Assembly: GCF_040529045.1 (NCBI RefSeq)
Contig: NZ_CP131914.1
Location: forward strand, 3,642,501 to 3,706,500
Reading direction: 5' to 3'
From: Xanthomonas indica
GTDB lineage: Bacteria; Pseudomonadota; Gammaproteobacteria; Xanthomonadales; Xanthomonadaceae
DNA: 64,000 bases
Translations under genes and position numbers: made by a program
Part shown: positions 1-8,005 of the stretch, in pieces
Layout of the letters: the number at the start of each line of letters is the position of its first letter
Numbering within the stretch: the first letter of the stretch is position 1
The notes under the pieces: model-generated
What the model was told of the DNA's origin: nothing
Database searches by the model: none
The model's input: only the letters and a program-made list of their open reading frames with translations

Positions 1-3000
1 TGCTCCGGTCGCCCGCGGTGAGATGGCTGTTGCGTCCGGCCAACAGCTTGCTGCGATCGCCGGCGGTCTGGGTGCTGTCGGCGCCGGCGATCAGCTTGCT
101 GCGGTCGCCGGCGGTCTGCACGCTGTCTGCACCGGCGATCAGGGTGCTGCGCGACCCTGCGGTCTGGGAACTGCCCTTGCCGGCAATCAACATGCTTTTG
201 TGGCCGGCGATCTGGATGCAGTCGTGGCCGGCGATCAGCGAGCTTCCGTAGCTGGCGATCAGGTTGCTGCCGTAGCCCGCCGTCAGGAAGCTGCGCACGC
301 CGCTGGTCAGATTGCTGCCATAGCCGGCAATCAGCGAGCTGTCCTGCCCGGCGACGCCGGTGCTGCCGTAGCCCGCCGTCAGCGAACTGCTGTGTTCGGC
401 CATCTGGGTACTGCCATAGCCGGCGGTCAACGTGCTCTCGTAGCCGGCGGTCTGGGAACTGCCGTAGCCGGCGATCAGCGTGCTGGCGTAACCGGCGATC
501 TCGGTACTCCCGTAGCCGGCGGTCAGCGAACTGTTCTGCTGCGCGGTCAGCGAACTGCCGTAGCCCGCAGTCAAGGTGCTCTCATAGCCGGCGGTCTGGG
601 TACTGCCGTAGCCGGCGATCAGCGAGCTGTCGTGGCCGGCGGTCGAATTGCTGCCATAGCCCGCCGTCAGCGTACTCTTGTAGCCGGCGGTTTGCGTGCT
701 GCCATAGCCGGCGGTCAACGAGCTGTCGTAGCCGGCCGTCGAGGTGCTGCCGTAGCCGGCGGTGAGGGAGCTGCTCTCCTGTGCGGTCTGCGTGCTGCCG
801 TAGCCTGTGGTCAGGGTGCTGTTGTAGCCCGCGGTCTGGGTGCTGCCGTAGCCGGCGATCAGCGAGCTGTCGTGACCGGCGGTGGAGGTACTGCCATAGC
901 CGGCGGTGAGCGTACTGTCCTCCCGCGCGGTCTGGGTACTGCCGTAGCCGGCGGTGAGGGTGCTGTCGTAGCCGGCGGTCTGGGTGCTGCCATAGCCGGC
1001 GATCAGCGAACTGTCGGCGCCGGCAGTGCCGGTGCTCCCATAACCGGCCGTGATATCGCTGCCCTGCCGCGCCGTCTGCGTGCTGCCGTACCCCGCGGTC
1101 AGCGAACTGTCGCTGCCCGCGGTCTGCGTGCTGCCATAGCCGGCGATCAGCGTGCTGTCCGCACCGGCAGTGCCGGTGCTGCCATAGCCGGCGGTGACGT
1201 CGCTGCCTTGCCGCGCCGTTTGCGTACTGCCGTACCCCGCCGTCAGCGAACTGTCGCTGCCGGCGGTCTGTGTGCTGCCATAGCCCGCGATCAGCGTGCT
1301 ATCCGCGCCGGCGGTGCCGGTACTGCCATAGCCGGAGGTGACATCGCTGCCTTGCCGCGCGGTCTGGGTGCTGCCGTAACCGGCTGTCAGCGAACTGTCG
1401 CTGCCCGCGGTCTGCGTACTGCCATAGCCGGCGATCAGCGTGCTGTCCGCACCGGCAGTGCCGGTGCTGCCATAGCCGGCGGTGACATCGCTGCCTTGCC
1501 GCGCGGTCTGGGTGCTGCCGTAACCGGCTGTCAGCGAACTGTCGCTGCCCGCGGTCTGCGTACTGCCATAGCCGGCGATCAGCGTGCTGTCCGCACCGGC
1601 AGTGCCGGTGCTGCCATAGCCGGCGGTGACATCGCTGCCTTGCCGCGCCGTCTGCGTGCTGCCATAACCCGCGGTCAGCGAACTGTCGCTGCCGGCGGTC
1701 TGCGTGCTGCCATAGCCCGCGATCAACGAGCTGTCCGCACCCGCGGTACCGGTGCTGCCATAACCGGCAGTGACGTCACTGCCCTGCCGCGCCGTCTGCG
1801 TGCTGCCATAACCCGCGGTCAGCGAACTGTCGCTCCCTGCGGTTTGCGTGCTGCCATAGCCCGCGATCAACGAACTGTCCGCACCCGCAGTGCCGGTGCT
1901 GCCGTAGCCGGCGGTGACATCGCTGCCTTGCCGCGCCGTTTGCGTACTGCCATAACCCGCTGTCAACGAACTGTCGCTGCCCGCAGTCTGCGTGCTGCCG
2001 TAGCCGGCAATCAGCGAGCTGTCGTGACCTGCAGTCGAAGTGCTGCCATAGCCGGTCGTGAGCGAACTGTCCTGCTGCGCCGTCTGCGTACTACCGTAGC
2101 CGGCGGTCAGCGAGCTGTCGCTGCCTGCCGTCTGCGTGCTGCCGTAGCCGGCGATCAGCGAACTGTCCGCACCCGCGGTGCCAGTACTGCCGTAGCCGGC
2201 GGTGACGTCGCTGCCTTGCCGTGCCGTTTGCGTACTGCCGTACCCCGCCGTCAGCGAGCTGTCGCTGCCTGCGGTCTGCGTGCTGCCATAGCCCGCGATC
2301 AGCGTGCTGTCCGCACCCGCGGTGCCGGTGCTGCCATAGCCGGCGGTGACGTCGCTTCCCTGGCGTGCCGTCTGCGTACTGCCGTAGCCGGCGGTCAACG
2401 AGCTGTCGCTGCCTGCCGTCTGCGTGCTGCCATAGCCGGCGATCAACGAACTGTCCGCACCCGAGGTGCCGGTGCTGCCGTAGCCGGCGGTGACGTCGCT
2501 GCCTTGCCGTGCCGTTTGCGTACTGCCGTACCCCGCCGTCAGCGAACTGTCGCTGCCTGCCGTCTGCGTGCTGCCATAGCCCGCGATCAGCGTGCTGTCC
2601 GCACCCGCGGTGCCGGTGCTGCCATAGCCGGCGGTGACGTCGCTGCCTTGCCGTGCCGTTTGCGTACTGCCGTACCCCGCCGTCAGCGAGCTGTCGCTGC
2701 CCGCGGTCTGCGTGCTGCCGTAGCCGGCGATCAGCGTACTGTCCGCGCCCGCGGTGCCGGTGCTGCCATAGCCCGCGGTGACGTCGCTGCCCTGGCGTGC
2801 CGTCTGCGTGCTGCCATAGCCGGCCGTCAGCGAACTGTCGCTGCCCGCCGTCTGCGTGCTGCCATAGCCGGCGATCAGCGAACTGTCCGCGCCCGCGGTG
2901 CCGGTGCTGCCGTAGCCGGCGGTGACGTCGCTGCCTTGCCGCGCCGTCTGCGTGCTGCCGTACCCCGCCGTCAGCGAACTGTCGCTGCCGGCGGTCTGCG

Positions 3001-3847
3001 TGCTGCCATAGCCGGAGATCACGGCGCTGTCGGCACCCGTGGTCGCGGTACTGCCATAGCCGGAGGTCACGCGGCTGCCTTCCTGTGCCGTCTGGGTACT
3101 GCCGTAGCCGGCGATGAGCGTGCTCCGGTCGGCCGCGGTCTGGGTGCTGCCGTAGCCGGCAAGGATGGAACTGTCCGAGCCCGCGGTGCCGGTGCTGCCA
3201 TAACCGGCGATCAGATCGCTGTGATCGCCGGCGGTCTCGGTGCTGCCGTAGCCGGCGATCAGCCGGCTTTGGTCGGAGCCGGTGAGCGTGCTGCCATAGA
3301 CACCTGTCTCGGTCTTCCTGGCAAGGAGGTCGGGGCGCGACTCGACAGGAGTGGCTGCAACGACCGTGGCCACCGGTGTTGCCGGTGTCGCCACGGTCGG
3401 CGGGGTGGGCAGGGTCGGCGAGGTGCCCAGGGTCGCCGGCGCAGGCAAGGCCGCCGCGGGGCTGGCCACGTTCGTCGGCACCGTCGGCAACGCGGCCTGA
3501 TCTGCCAGCGCGTAGAACCGGTAGTTGGCCGCGAGATAGTCCAGCGCCTCGCTCCGGCTCCCGACCAACAGCACCTGCGCACGCGGGAACTTGATCATCC
3601 CCTCTTCCGGCAACGGCAGCACGTCGCCGACGGCGACTTCGCAGACAACCCAGCGGGCATCGGCATGCGCACTCAGATGGGCCCCGCCGCCGCGTCCCCA
3701 CGACAGACCGGTGAGGCCGTTCTCGTGCAGTGCGGACGGCTTCCAGTACTTGCATTCCACGTGACCGGACATCGGCCAGATCAAGCCACAGTGATCGGCC
3801 ATGTTGTTGGCGCATGTGCGCAGCGCCAGAATCTTTTCAGTGATCAT
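1..3847 (-). CDS. inaX: Ice nucleation protein (InaX-like), 3' end cut by window edge
   Basis: Outer-surface protein that templates ice crystals. The ATG at 3847 (GAGGG ribosome site just upstream) opens a frame with no stop to the window edge, at least 1,282 codons. The N-terminal domain of about 180 residues starts MITEKILALRTCANN and contains HVECKYWKP and ADARWVVCEVAVGD, which match the conserved ice-protein N domain. After a Pro/Thr/Ala linker come about 68 tandem 16-residue coils of consensus AGYGSTQTAGSDSSLT, with a higher-order period of 48 residues (144 bp). Towards the edge the coils change to AGDRSKLIAGADSTQT type, the Arg/Lys-bearing coils that precede the C-terminal cap in this family. 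The cap itself lies outside the window. Family assignment is certain; the total length is unknown. Confidence 0.96.
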   Translation of the reverse strand, partial: MITEKILALRTCANNMADHCGLIWPMSGHVECKYWKPSALHENGLTGLSWGRGGGAHLSAHADARWVVCEVAVGDVLPLPEEGMIKFPRAQVLLVGSRSEALDYLAANYRFYALADQAALPTVPTNVASPAAALPAPATLGTSPTLPTPPTVATPATPVATVVAATPVESRPDLLARKTETGVYGSTLTGSDQSRLIAGYGSTETAGDHSDLIAGYGSTGTAGSDSSILAGYGSTQTAADRSTLIAGYGSTQTAQEGSRVTSGYGSTATTGADSAVISGYGSTQTAGSDSSLTAGYGSTQTARQGSDVTAGYGSTGTAGADSSLIAGYGSTQTAGSDSSLTAGYGSTQTARQGSDVTAGYGSTGTAGADSTLIAGYGSTQTAGSDSSLTAGYGSTQTARQGSDVTAGYGSTGTAGADSTLIAGYGSTQTAGSDSSLTAGYGSTQTARQGSDVTAGYGSTGTSGADSSLIAGYGSTQTAGSDSSLTAGYGSTQTARQGSDVTAGYGSTGTAGADSTLIAGYGSTQTAGSDSSLTAGYGSTQTARQGSDVTAGYGSTGTAGADSSLIAGYGSTQTAGSDSSLTAGYGSTQTAQQDSSLTTGYGSTSTAGHDSSLIAGYGSTQTAGSDSSLTAGYGSTQTARQGSDVTAGYGSTGTAGADSSLIAGYGSTQTAGSDSSLTAGYGSTQTARQGSDVTAGYGSTGTAGADSSLIAGYGSTQTAGSDSSLTAGYGSTQTARQGSDVTAGYGSTGTAGADSTLIAGYGSTQTAGSDSSLTAGYGSTQTARQGSDVTAGYGSTGTAGADSTLIAGYGSTQTAGSDSSLTAGYGSTQTARQGSDVTSGYGSTGTAGADSTLIAGYGSTQTAGSDSSLTAGYGSTQTARQGSDVTAGYGSTGTAGADSTLIAGYGSTQTAGSDSSLTAGYGSTQTARQGSDITAGYGSTGTAGADSSLIAGYGSTQTAGYDSTLTAGYGSTQTAREDSTLTAGYGSTSTAGHDSSLIAGYGSTQTAGYNSTLTTGYGSTQTAQESSSLTAGYGSTSTAGYDSSLTAGYGSTQTAGYKSTLTAGYGSNSTAGHDSSLIAGYGSTQTAGYESTLTAGYGSSLTAQQNSSLTAGYGSTEIAGYASTLIAGYGSSQTAGYESTLTAGYGSTQMAEHSSSLTAGYGSTGVAGQDSSLIAGYGSNLTSGVRSFLTAGYGSNLIASYGSSLIAGHDCIQIAGHKSMLIAGKGSSQTAGSRSTLIAGADSVQTAGDRSKLIAGADSTQTAGDRSKLLAGRNSHLTAGDRS
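2..3300 (-). repeat. 48-bp tandem coding repeat with 144-bp super-period
   Basis: The central domain of the ice nucleation gene is about 68 copies of a 48-bp unit. From about 1000 to 3000 copies group in threes, giving a 144-bp period: one coil reads AGYGSTQTAGSDSSLT, the next AGYGSTQTARQGSDVT and the third AGYGSTGTAGADSTLI. Neighbouring 144-bp blocks are nearly identical at the DNA level (for example 1340-1480 against 1480-1620), so copy number could change by slippage or recombination. Near the left edge the units are more diverged. Confidence 0.93.
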
Positions 3848-4567
3848 CGCATCGCCCTCATGATGGATATGGAAAATCGGATGAGTTCCCAGGACGAATC
3901 CGCGACCTGCAAACGGGAAAACACTGCTGCATCGCATCCGTTCTGGCTGCGACGGCCAGTGGACACGGCCATCGCCAAAGGCGCCTGGCGAGAGCCCTGC
4001 CCTATCTCCACGAAACGGAGGCCGGCCGCGGCCGCAATGCGAAGCCATTGCCACGAAGCATCGTTGGGCCGCAAGGCCCGATTCTCCGAGCGGACGCGTC
4101 GGTCCATTTCATGAAAACGACCGCAGCGTCGAATCCGGCATTCTCACGGATTGAGACTGGGGAAGACGTTTTCGCTCCAAATGCGCCAAAGCGCGACTGG
4201 GTCACTTACCGCGGGAAAGCATGAAACGTCCATGCCTACGCAACGAGAATTGATGATCTATTTTCGCGTGCGCCCGTTAAAGCAAAAACCGGACCTGTGC
4301 AGTTCCGGTACAACGCGCCCGCGTGCGCAAGCGCACACTGCGCTTGTTTGGATGGCGCAACGACACCGCCGCACGCACGCCGGCAGCGCATGCGCACCGA
4401 TAGCGCACGCGCATTGCTGTCGATGTCGATGTCGATGTCGATGTCGATGTCGATGTCGATGTCGAAAGAGATTGTGCAGCCGGGCGCGGGCGGCACCCGC
4501 TTGCGAGGCTGCCCACGGCGCAGCGTGCACACGTCGATAGCCGCCTCGCATGGCGGGGGCGTAGCGC
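3848..4567. other. Intergenic region upstream of the ice nucleation gene
   Basis: About 720 bp without a gene I can support. It must hold the promoter of the ice gene, but I see no convincing -35/-10 pair. It contains an 8-copy hexanucleotide repeat. Open frames crossing it on both strands have no recognisable domain; one includes an (ID)n run produced purely by the hexanucleotide. Confidence 0.6.
4418..4465. repeat. Hexanucleotide microsatellite (TGTCGA)x8
   Basis: Eight perfect consecutive copies of TGTCGA fill 48 bp between the ice gene promoter region and the molybdoenzyme cluster. The unit length is a multiple of three and the tract lies in non-coding DNA, so a change in copy number would alter spacing rather than a reading frame. 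Confidence 0.97.
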
Positions 4568-4816
4568 CTACTGCCGCAACTGCGCGCGACCGGCAGCCGT
4601 CAGTACCGCCACCTCGCGCTCGCCGGCGCGCTGCACCCGCACCCAGCCCGGCCCCGCCTGCCCGGCGAGCTCGGCGTCGCCCAGCCACGCCAAGGTACGC
4701 AGCAGTACGCTCATGCGCACATCCAGGCGCTTGCACACGCGCGCCAGCGCCATGCCCTCCGGCGCCTCGGCCAGCAAGGGCAGCAGGCGTGCGGTCAACG
4801 CCGGATCAGCGGACAA
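4568..4816 (-). CDS. Small winged-helix-like protein, 82 aa
   Basis: Hypothetical protein at the distal end of the fdhD-FdhF operon. The frame reads LSADPALTARLLPLLAEAPE then ARVCKRLDVRMSVLLRTLAW, followed by a wing-like GPGWVRVQRAGEREVAVLTA: three helices plus a beta wing, as in winged-helix DNA-binding domains. The only sensible start is TTG at 4816, which overlaps the stop of the preceding gene (4808-4806), suggesting translational coupling. It could bind DNA or act as an accessory factor of the molybdoenzyme. The function is inferred from predicted fold and context only. Confidence 0.6.
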   Translation of the reverse strand: MSADPALTARLLPLLAEAPEGMALARVCKRLDVRMSVLLRTLAWLGDAELAGQAGPGWVRVQRAGEREVAVLTAAGRAQLRQ

Positions 4817-7154
4817 GCGCGACTCCGATGTCGCGCGGGGCGGCCGCGGCGGCCTCGGCCAGGTGCGCGGTGACCACCACCGGAATCGACTTGGAGGTGG
4901 GCGTGCGCGCCTCGTCGGCGAAGCTGGACAAGGGCACCAGCGCATTGGTCTCGGGGTAGTAGGCCGCCAGGCAGCCGCGCGGGATGTTGTAGGCGACCAG
5001 CATGAAACGCTTGGCCTGGCGCGGCACACCGTCCTCGCACAGGCTGTGCAGATCCACCCAGTCGCCTGCCTGCATGCCCAGGTCGGCGATGTCGGCGACG
5101 TTGATGAACAGCACCCGGCGCTCGCCGAACACACCGCGGTAGCGGTCGTCCAGGCCGTAGATGGTGGTGTTGTACTGGTCGTGCGAGCGCGTGGTGGCCA
5201 GCGTGAACACCAGTTGCCCCGGATGCTGGCGGCGCGCGCGGTGGATGGGGTTGTCGGTCGGCACCGCATGCGGCTTGAACACCGCACGGCCCTCCGGCGT
5301 GTCCCACACGCGGTCGCGTGCGCCATTGGACAGGCGGAAGCCGCCCGGCACCCGCACCCGCGTGTTGAAGTCGGCGAAGTCGTCGAACATCTGTGCGATC
5401 AGGTCGCGGATGCGGTCGTAGTCGGCCACCAGCCAGCGCCAGCGCACCGTGCTGCGCGCGCCGAGCGTGGCCTCGGCCAGGCCCGCCACGATCGCCGGCT
5501 CGGACAGCAGCTGCGGCGAGGCCGGCGGATTGATGCCGCCGGACAGGTGCACCATGCTCATCGAATCCTCGACGCTGACGTGCTGCGGCCCGCCTTCCTG
5601 GATGTCGATCTCGGTGCGGCCCAGGCACGGCAGGATCAGCGCGTCGCGGCCATGCACCAGATGGCTGCGGTTGAGCTTGGTGGTGACGTGCACGGTGAGG
5701 TCGCAGCGGCGCAATGCGCGATGGGTGGCCTCGGTATCGGGGGTGGCGGTGGCGAAATTGCCGCCCATGGCGAAGAACACCTTGGCGCGGCCGTCGGCCA
5801 TCGCCTCGATCGCGCCGACCGTGTCGTAGCCGGGCGCGCGCGGCGGGGCGAAGCCGAACACCTTCTGCAGCCGGTCCAGGAACGCCTGGGGCGGCTGCTC
5901 GTAGATCATCATGGTGCGGTCGCCCTGCACGTTGCTGTGCCCACGCACCGGACACAGCCCGGCGCCGGGCCGGCCGAGGTGGCCGCGCAGCAACAGCAGG
6001 TTGGCGATCATCTGGATGGTCGCCACCGAATGCTTGTGCTGGGTGATGCCCATGCCCCAGCAGGCGATCAGCCGCTCGGCCTTGAGGTAGATCTCCCCAG
6101 CCTGGCGCAATGCGGCCTCGCTGAGCCCGGATTCCTCGACGATGGTGTCCCACGGCTCGGCCGCGACCTCGGCGGCGAAGGCCTCGAAGCCGGCGGTGTG
6201 GCGGTCGATGAACTGCAGGTCCAGCAACCGCGGCTGCCCGCTGCGCGCCGCCTCGGCGTCGCGCTCCAGCACGTGCTTGATGATGCCCTTGACCGCGGCC
6301 AGGTCGCCGCCGATCTTCAACTGGAAGTAATCCGAGGAGATGCGGGTGGAGCCGTTGTGCAGCATCTCCAGCTTGTCCTGCGGATCGGCGAACTTCTCCA
6401 GGCCGCGTTCGCGCAGCGGGTTGAACGAGACGATCGCCGCGCCCCGCTTGGCCGCCTGGCGCAGTTCGCCGAGCATGCGCGGATGGTTGGTGCCGGGATT
6501 CTGGCCGAAGATGAAGATCGCATCGGCCAGTTCGAAATCCTGCAGCGAGACCGTGCCCTTGCCGACCCCGATCTGCGCCTTGAGCGCAGTGCCGGACGGC
6601 TCGTGGCACATGTTGGAGCAGTCCGGGAAGTTGTTGGTGCCGAACTCGCGCACGAACAACTGATACAAAAACGCCGCCTCGTTGCTGGTGCGGCCGGAGG
6701 TGTAGAAGATCGCCTCGTCCGGCGAGGCCAGGCCATTGAGATGCCGGGCGATCAGCGCGAACGCCGCGTCCCAGTCGATCGGCACGTAATGGTCGGTGTC
6801 GGCGTCGTAGCGCAGCGGCTGGGTCAGTCGGCCCTGCCCTTCCAGCCAGTAGTCGCTGTAGCGGGCCAGTTGCGCGACGCTGTGCTGGGCAAACAGTTCC
6901 GGCGTGGCGCGGCGCGCGGTGGATTCGGCGGCCACCGCCTTGGCGCCGTTTTCGCAGAACTCGAAGGTCGAGGTGTGGTCGCGGTCGGGCCAGGCGCAGC
7001 CGGGACAGTCGAAGCCGTCGGGCTGGTTGGCGTGCAGCAGGGTCTTGGCGCCCTGCACCGCCACGTCCTGCTCCATCAGGTGCTTGGCCACGGCACGCAG
7101 CGCGCCCCAACCGCCGGCCGGTTGCGTGTACGGCTGGATGGTCTTCTTGCTCAT
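4806..7154 (-). CDS. FdhF/YdeP family molybdopterin-dependent oxidoreductase
   Basis: 782-residue cytoplasmic oxidoreductase of the formate-dehydrogenase-alpha-like family (E. coli YdeP is of similar length). It starts MSKKTIQPYTQPAGGWGALR and has the family signature DGFDCPGCAWPDRD near residue 50, then molybdopterin-domain motifs such as FIFGQNPGTNHPRM and ACWGMGITQHKHS, and a C-terminal molybdopterin dinucleotide-binding domain (ATTRSHDQYNTTIYGLDDRY). The start at 7154 overlaps the fdhD stop by 4 bp (ATGA), so the two are one operon. Members generally have no proven substrate; acid resistance has been linked to YdeP in E. coli. Substrate here is unknown. Confidence 0.93.
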   Translation of the reverse strand: MSKKTIQPYTQPAGGWGALRAVAKHLMEQDVAVQGAKTLLHANQPDGFDCPGCAWPDRDHTSTFEFCENGAKAVAAESTARRATPELFAQHSVAQLARYSDYWLEGQGRLTQPLRYDADTDHYVPIDWDAAFALIARHLNGLASPDEAIFYTSGRTSNEAAFLYQLFVREFGTNNFPDCSNMCHEPSGTALKAQIGVGKGTVSLQDFELADAIFIFGQNPGTNHPRMLGELRQAAKRGAAIVSFNPLRERGLEKFADPQDKLEMLHNGSTRISSDYFQLKIGGDLAAVKGIIKHVLERDAEAARSGQPRLLDLQFIDRHTAGFEAFAAEVAAEPWDTIVEESGLSEAALRQAGEIYLKAERLIACWGMGITQHKHSVATIQMIANLLLLRGHLGRPGAGLCPVRGHSNVQGDRTMMIYEQPPQAFLDRLQKVFGFAPPRAPGYDTVGAIEAMADGRAKVFFAMGGNFATATPDTEATHRALRRCDLTVHVTTKLNRSHLVHGRDALILPCLGRTEIDIQEGGPQHVSVEDSMSMVHLSGGINPPASPQLLSEPAIVAGLAEATLGARSTVRWRWLVADYDRIRDLIAQMFDDFADFNTRVRVPGGFRLSNGARDRVWDTPEGRAVFKPHAVPTDNPIHRARRQHPGQLVFTLATTRSHDQYNTTIYGLDDRYRGVFGERRVLFINVADIADLGMQAGDWVDLHSLCEDGVPRQAKRFMLVAYNIPRGCLAAYYPETNALVPLSSFADEARTPTSKSIPVVVTAHLAEAAAAAPRDIGVALVR

Positions 7155-7990
7155 GCGGGCTCTCCGGCGGGTTCGGTCTGCGCTAGGCGCTGCGGATGGC
7201 TGTAGACGACGTAATCGTGATCGCGGGCGAAGCCGATCAGGGTGAGGCCGGCGCTGTCGGCGAGCGCGACGGCCAGCGCGGTGGGCGCGGAAATCGCGGC
7301 CAGCAGCGGGATGCCGGCCTGCGTGGCCTTCATGACCATCTCGTAGCTGGCGCGGCTGGTGACCACGGCGAAGCCGGCGCCAGGATCGAGGCCGGCGCCG
7401 ACCAGCGCGCCGATCAACTTGTCCAATGCGTTGTGGCGGCCGACGTCTTCGCGGATCAGCTGCAGTGCCCCCTGCGCATCGGCCCAGGCCGCGGCGTGGG
7501 TGGCGCCGGTCAACGCGTTGAGCGTCTGCTGCGCGCGCAAGGCGCGCAAGGCACGGGCCAGCGCCGCAGCGGCGATCGGTGCGCCGGCCGGCACCGGCCG
7601 GGGCGCGCGCAGCACCGCCTCCAGCGACGCGCTGCCGCACACCCCGCAGCCGCTGCGCCCATCGAGGTTGCGGCGCCGGGCCTGCAACGCGGTGGCCTGT
7701 TCCGGCGGGATGCGCAGGCGCAGCGACACACCTTCCAGGTAGGTCTCCACGGCCTCGATGCGTAGCTGGTCCGGTGTTGCCACGATGCCTTCGCTGAGCG
7801 AGAAGCCCAGTGCGAAATCCTCCAGGTCTTCCGGCGTGGCCATCATCACCACGAACGGCGTGTCGTTGTAGGCAAACGCCACCGGCACCTCGGCCGCCAC
7901 CAGGTCCTGGGCGACGGCCGTGCGCCCGTCGCGGTGGCGGCGCACGCCGCGCGCGACCGCACCTGGCCTGGATGACGCACCCGAAGACAT
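7151..7990 (-). CDS. fdhD: Formate dehydrogenase accessory sulfurtransferase FdhD
   Basis: 279-residue sulfur carrier that moves sulfur from the IscS desulfurase to the molybdenum cofactor of formate-dehydrogenase-type enzymes. The family features are present: FAYNDTPFVVMMATPEDLED, the cysteine loop GRSGCGVCGSASLE (the sulfur-transfer Cys pair), and the C-terminal RASYEMVMKATQAGIPLL. The gene lies immediately upstream of, and overlaps, the FdhF/YdeP gene, so its client is probably that enzyme. Confidence 0.95.
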   Translation of the reverse strand: MSSGASSRPGAVARGVRRHRDGRTAVAQDLVAAEVPVAFAYNDTPFVVMMATPEDLEDFALGFSLSEGIVATPDQLRIEAVETYLEGVSLRLRIPPEQATALQARRRNLDGRSGCGVCGSASLEAVLRAPRPVPAGAPIAAAALARALRALRAQQTLNALTGATHAAAWADAQGALQLIREDVGRHNALDKLIGALVGAGLDPGAGFAVVTSRASYEMVMKATQAGIPLLAAISAPTALAVALADSAGLTLIGFARDHDYVVYSHPQRLAQTEPAGEPA

Positions 7991-8005
7991 CGCAACCCTC
8001 CCGAC

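Noticed and set aside
2-3300. CRISPR-like regular repeats
   Set aside because: The period is 48 bp with no distinct spacers, and the whole run is in one open frame with protein-level conservation.
2091-3815. 574-codon minus-strand frame in the same region
   Set aside because: Different frame from the ice protein, Arg/His-rich and without known motifs; a by-product of the repeats.
23-4114. Very long plus-strand open frame opposite the ice nucleation gene
   Set aside because: Its translation is a monotonous reverse-strand image of the 48-bp repeats (AGDQRAVV-type); the minus frame has the complete conserved family sequence.
4236-4736. 166-codon minus frame with (ID)n run
   Set aside because: The run is just the TGTCGA microsatellite; the rest matches nothing and overlaps the winged-helix gene.
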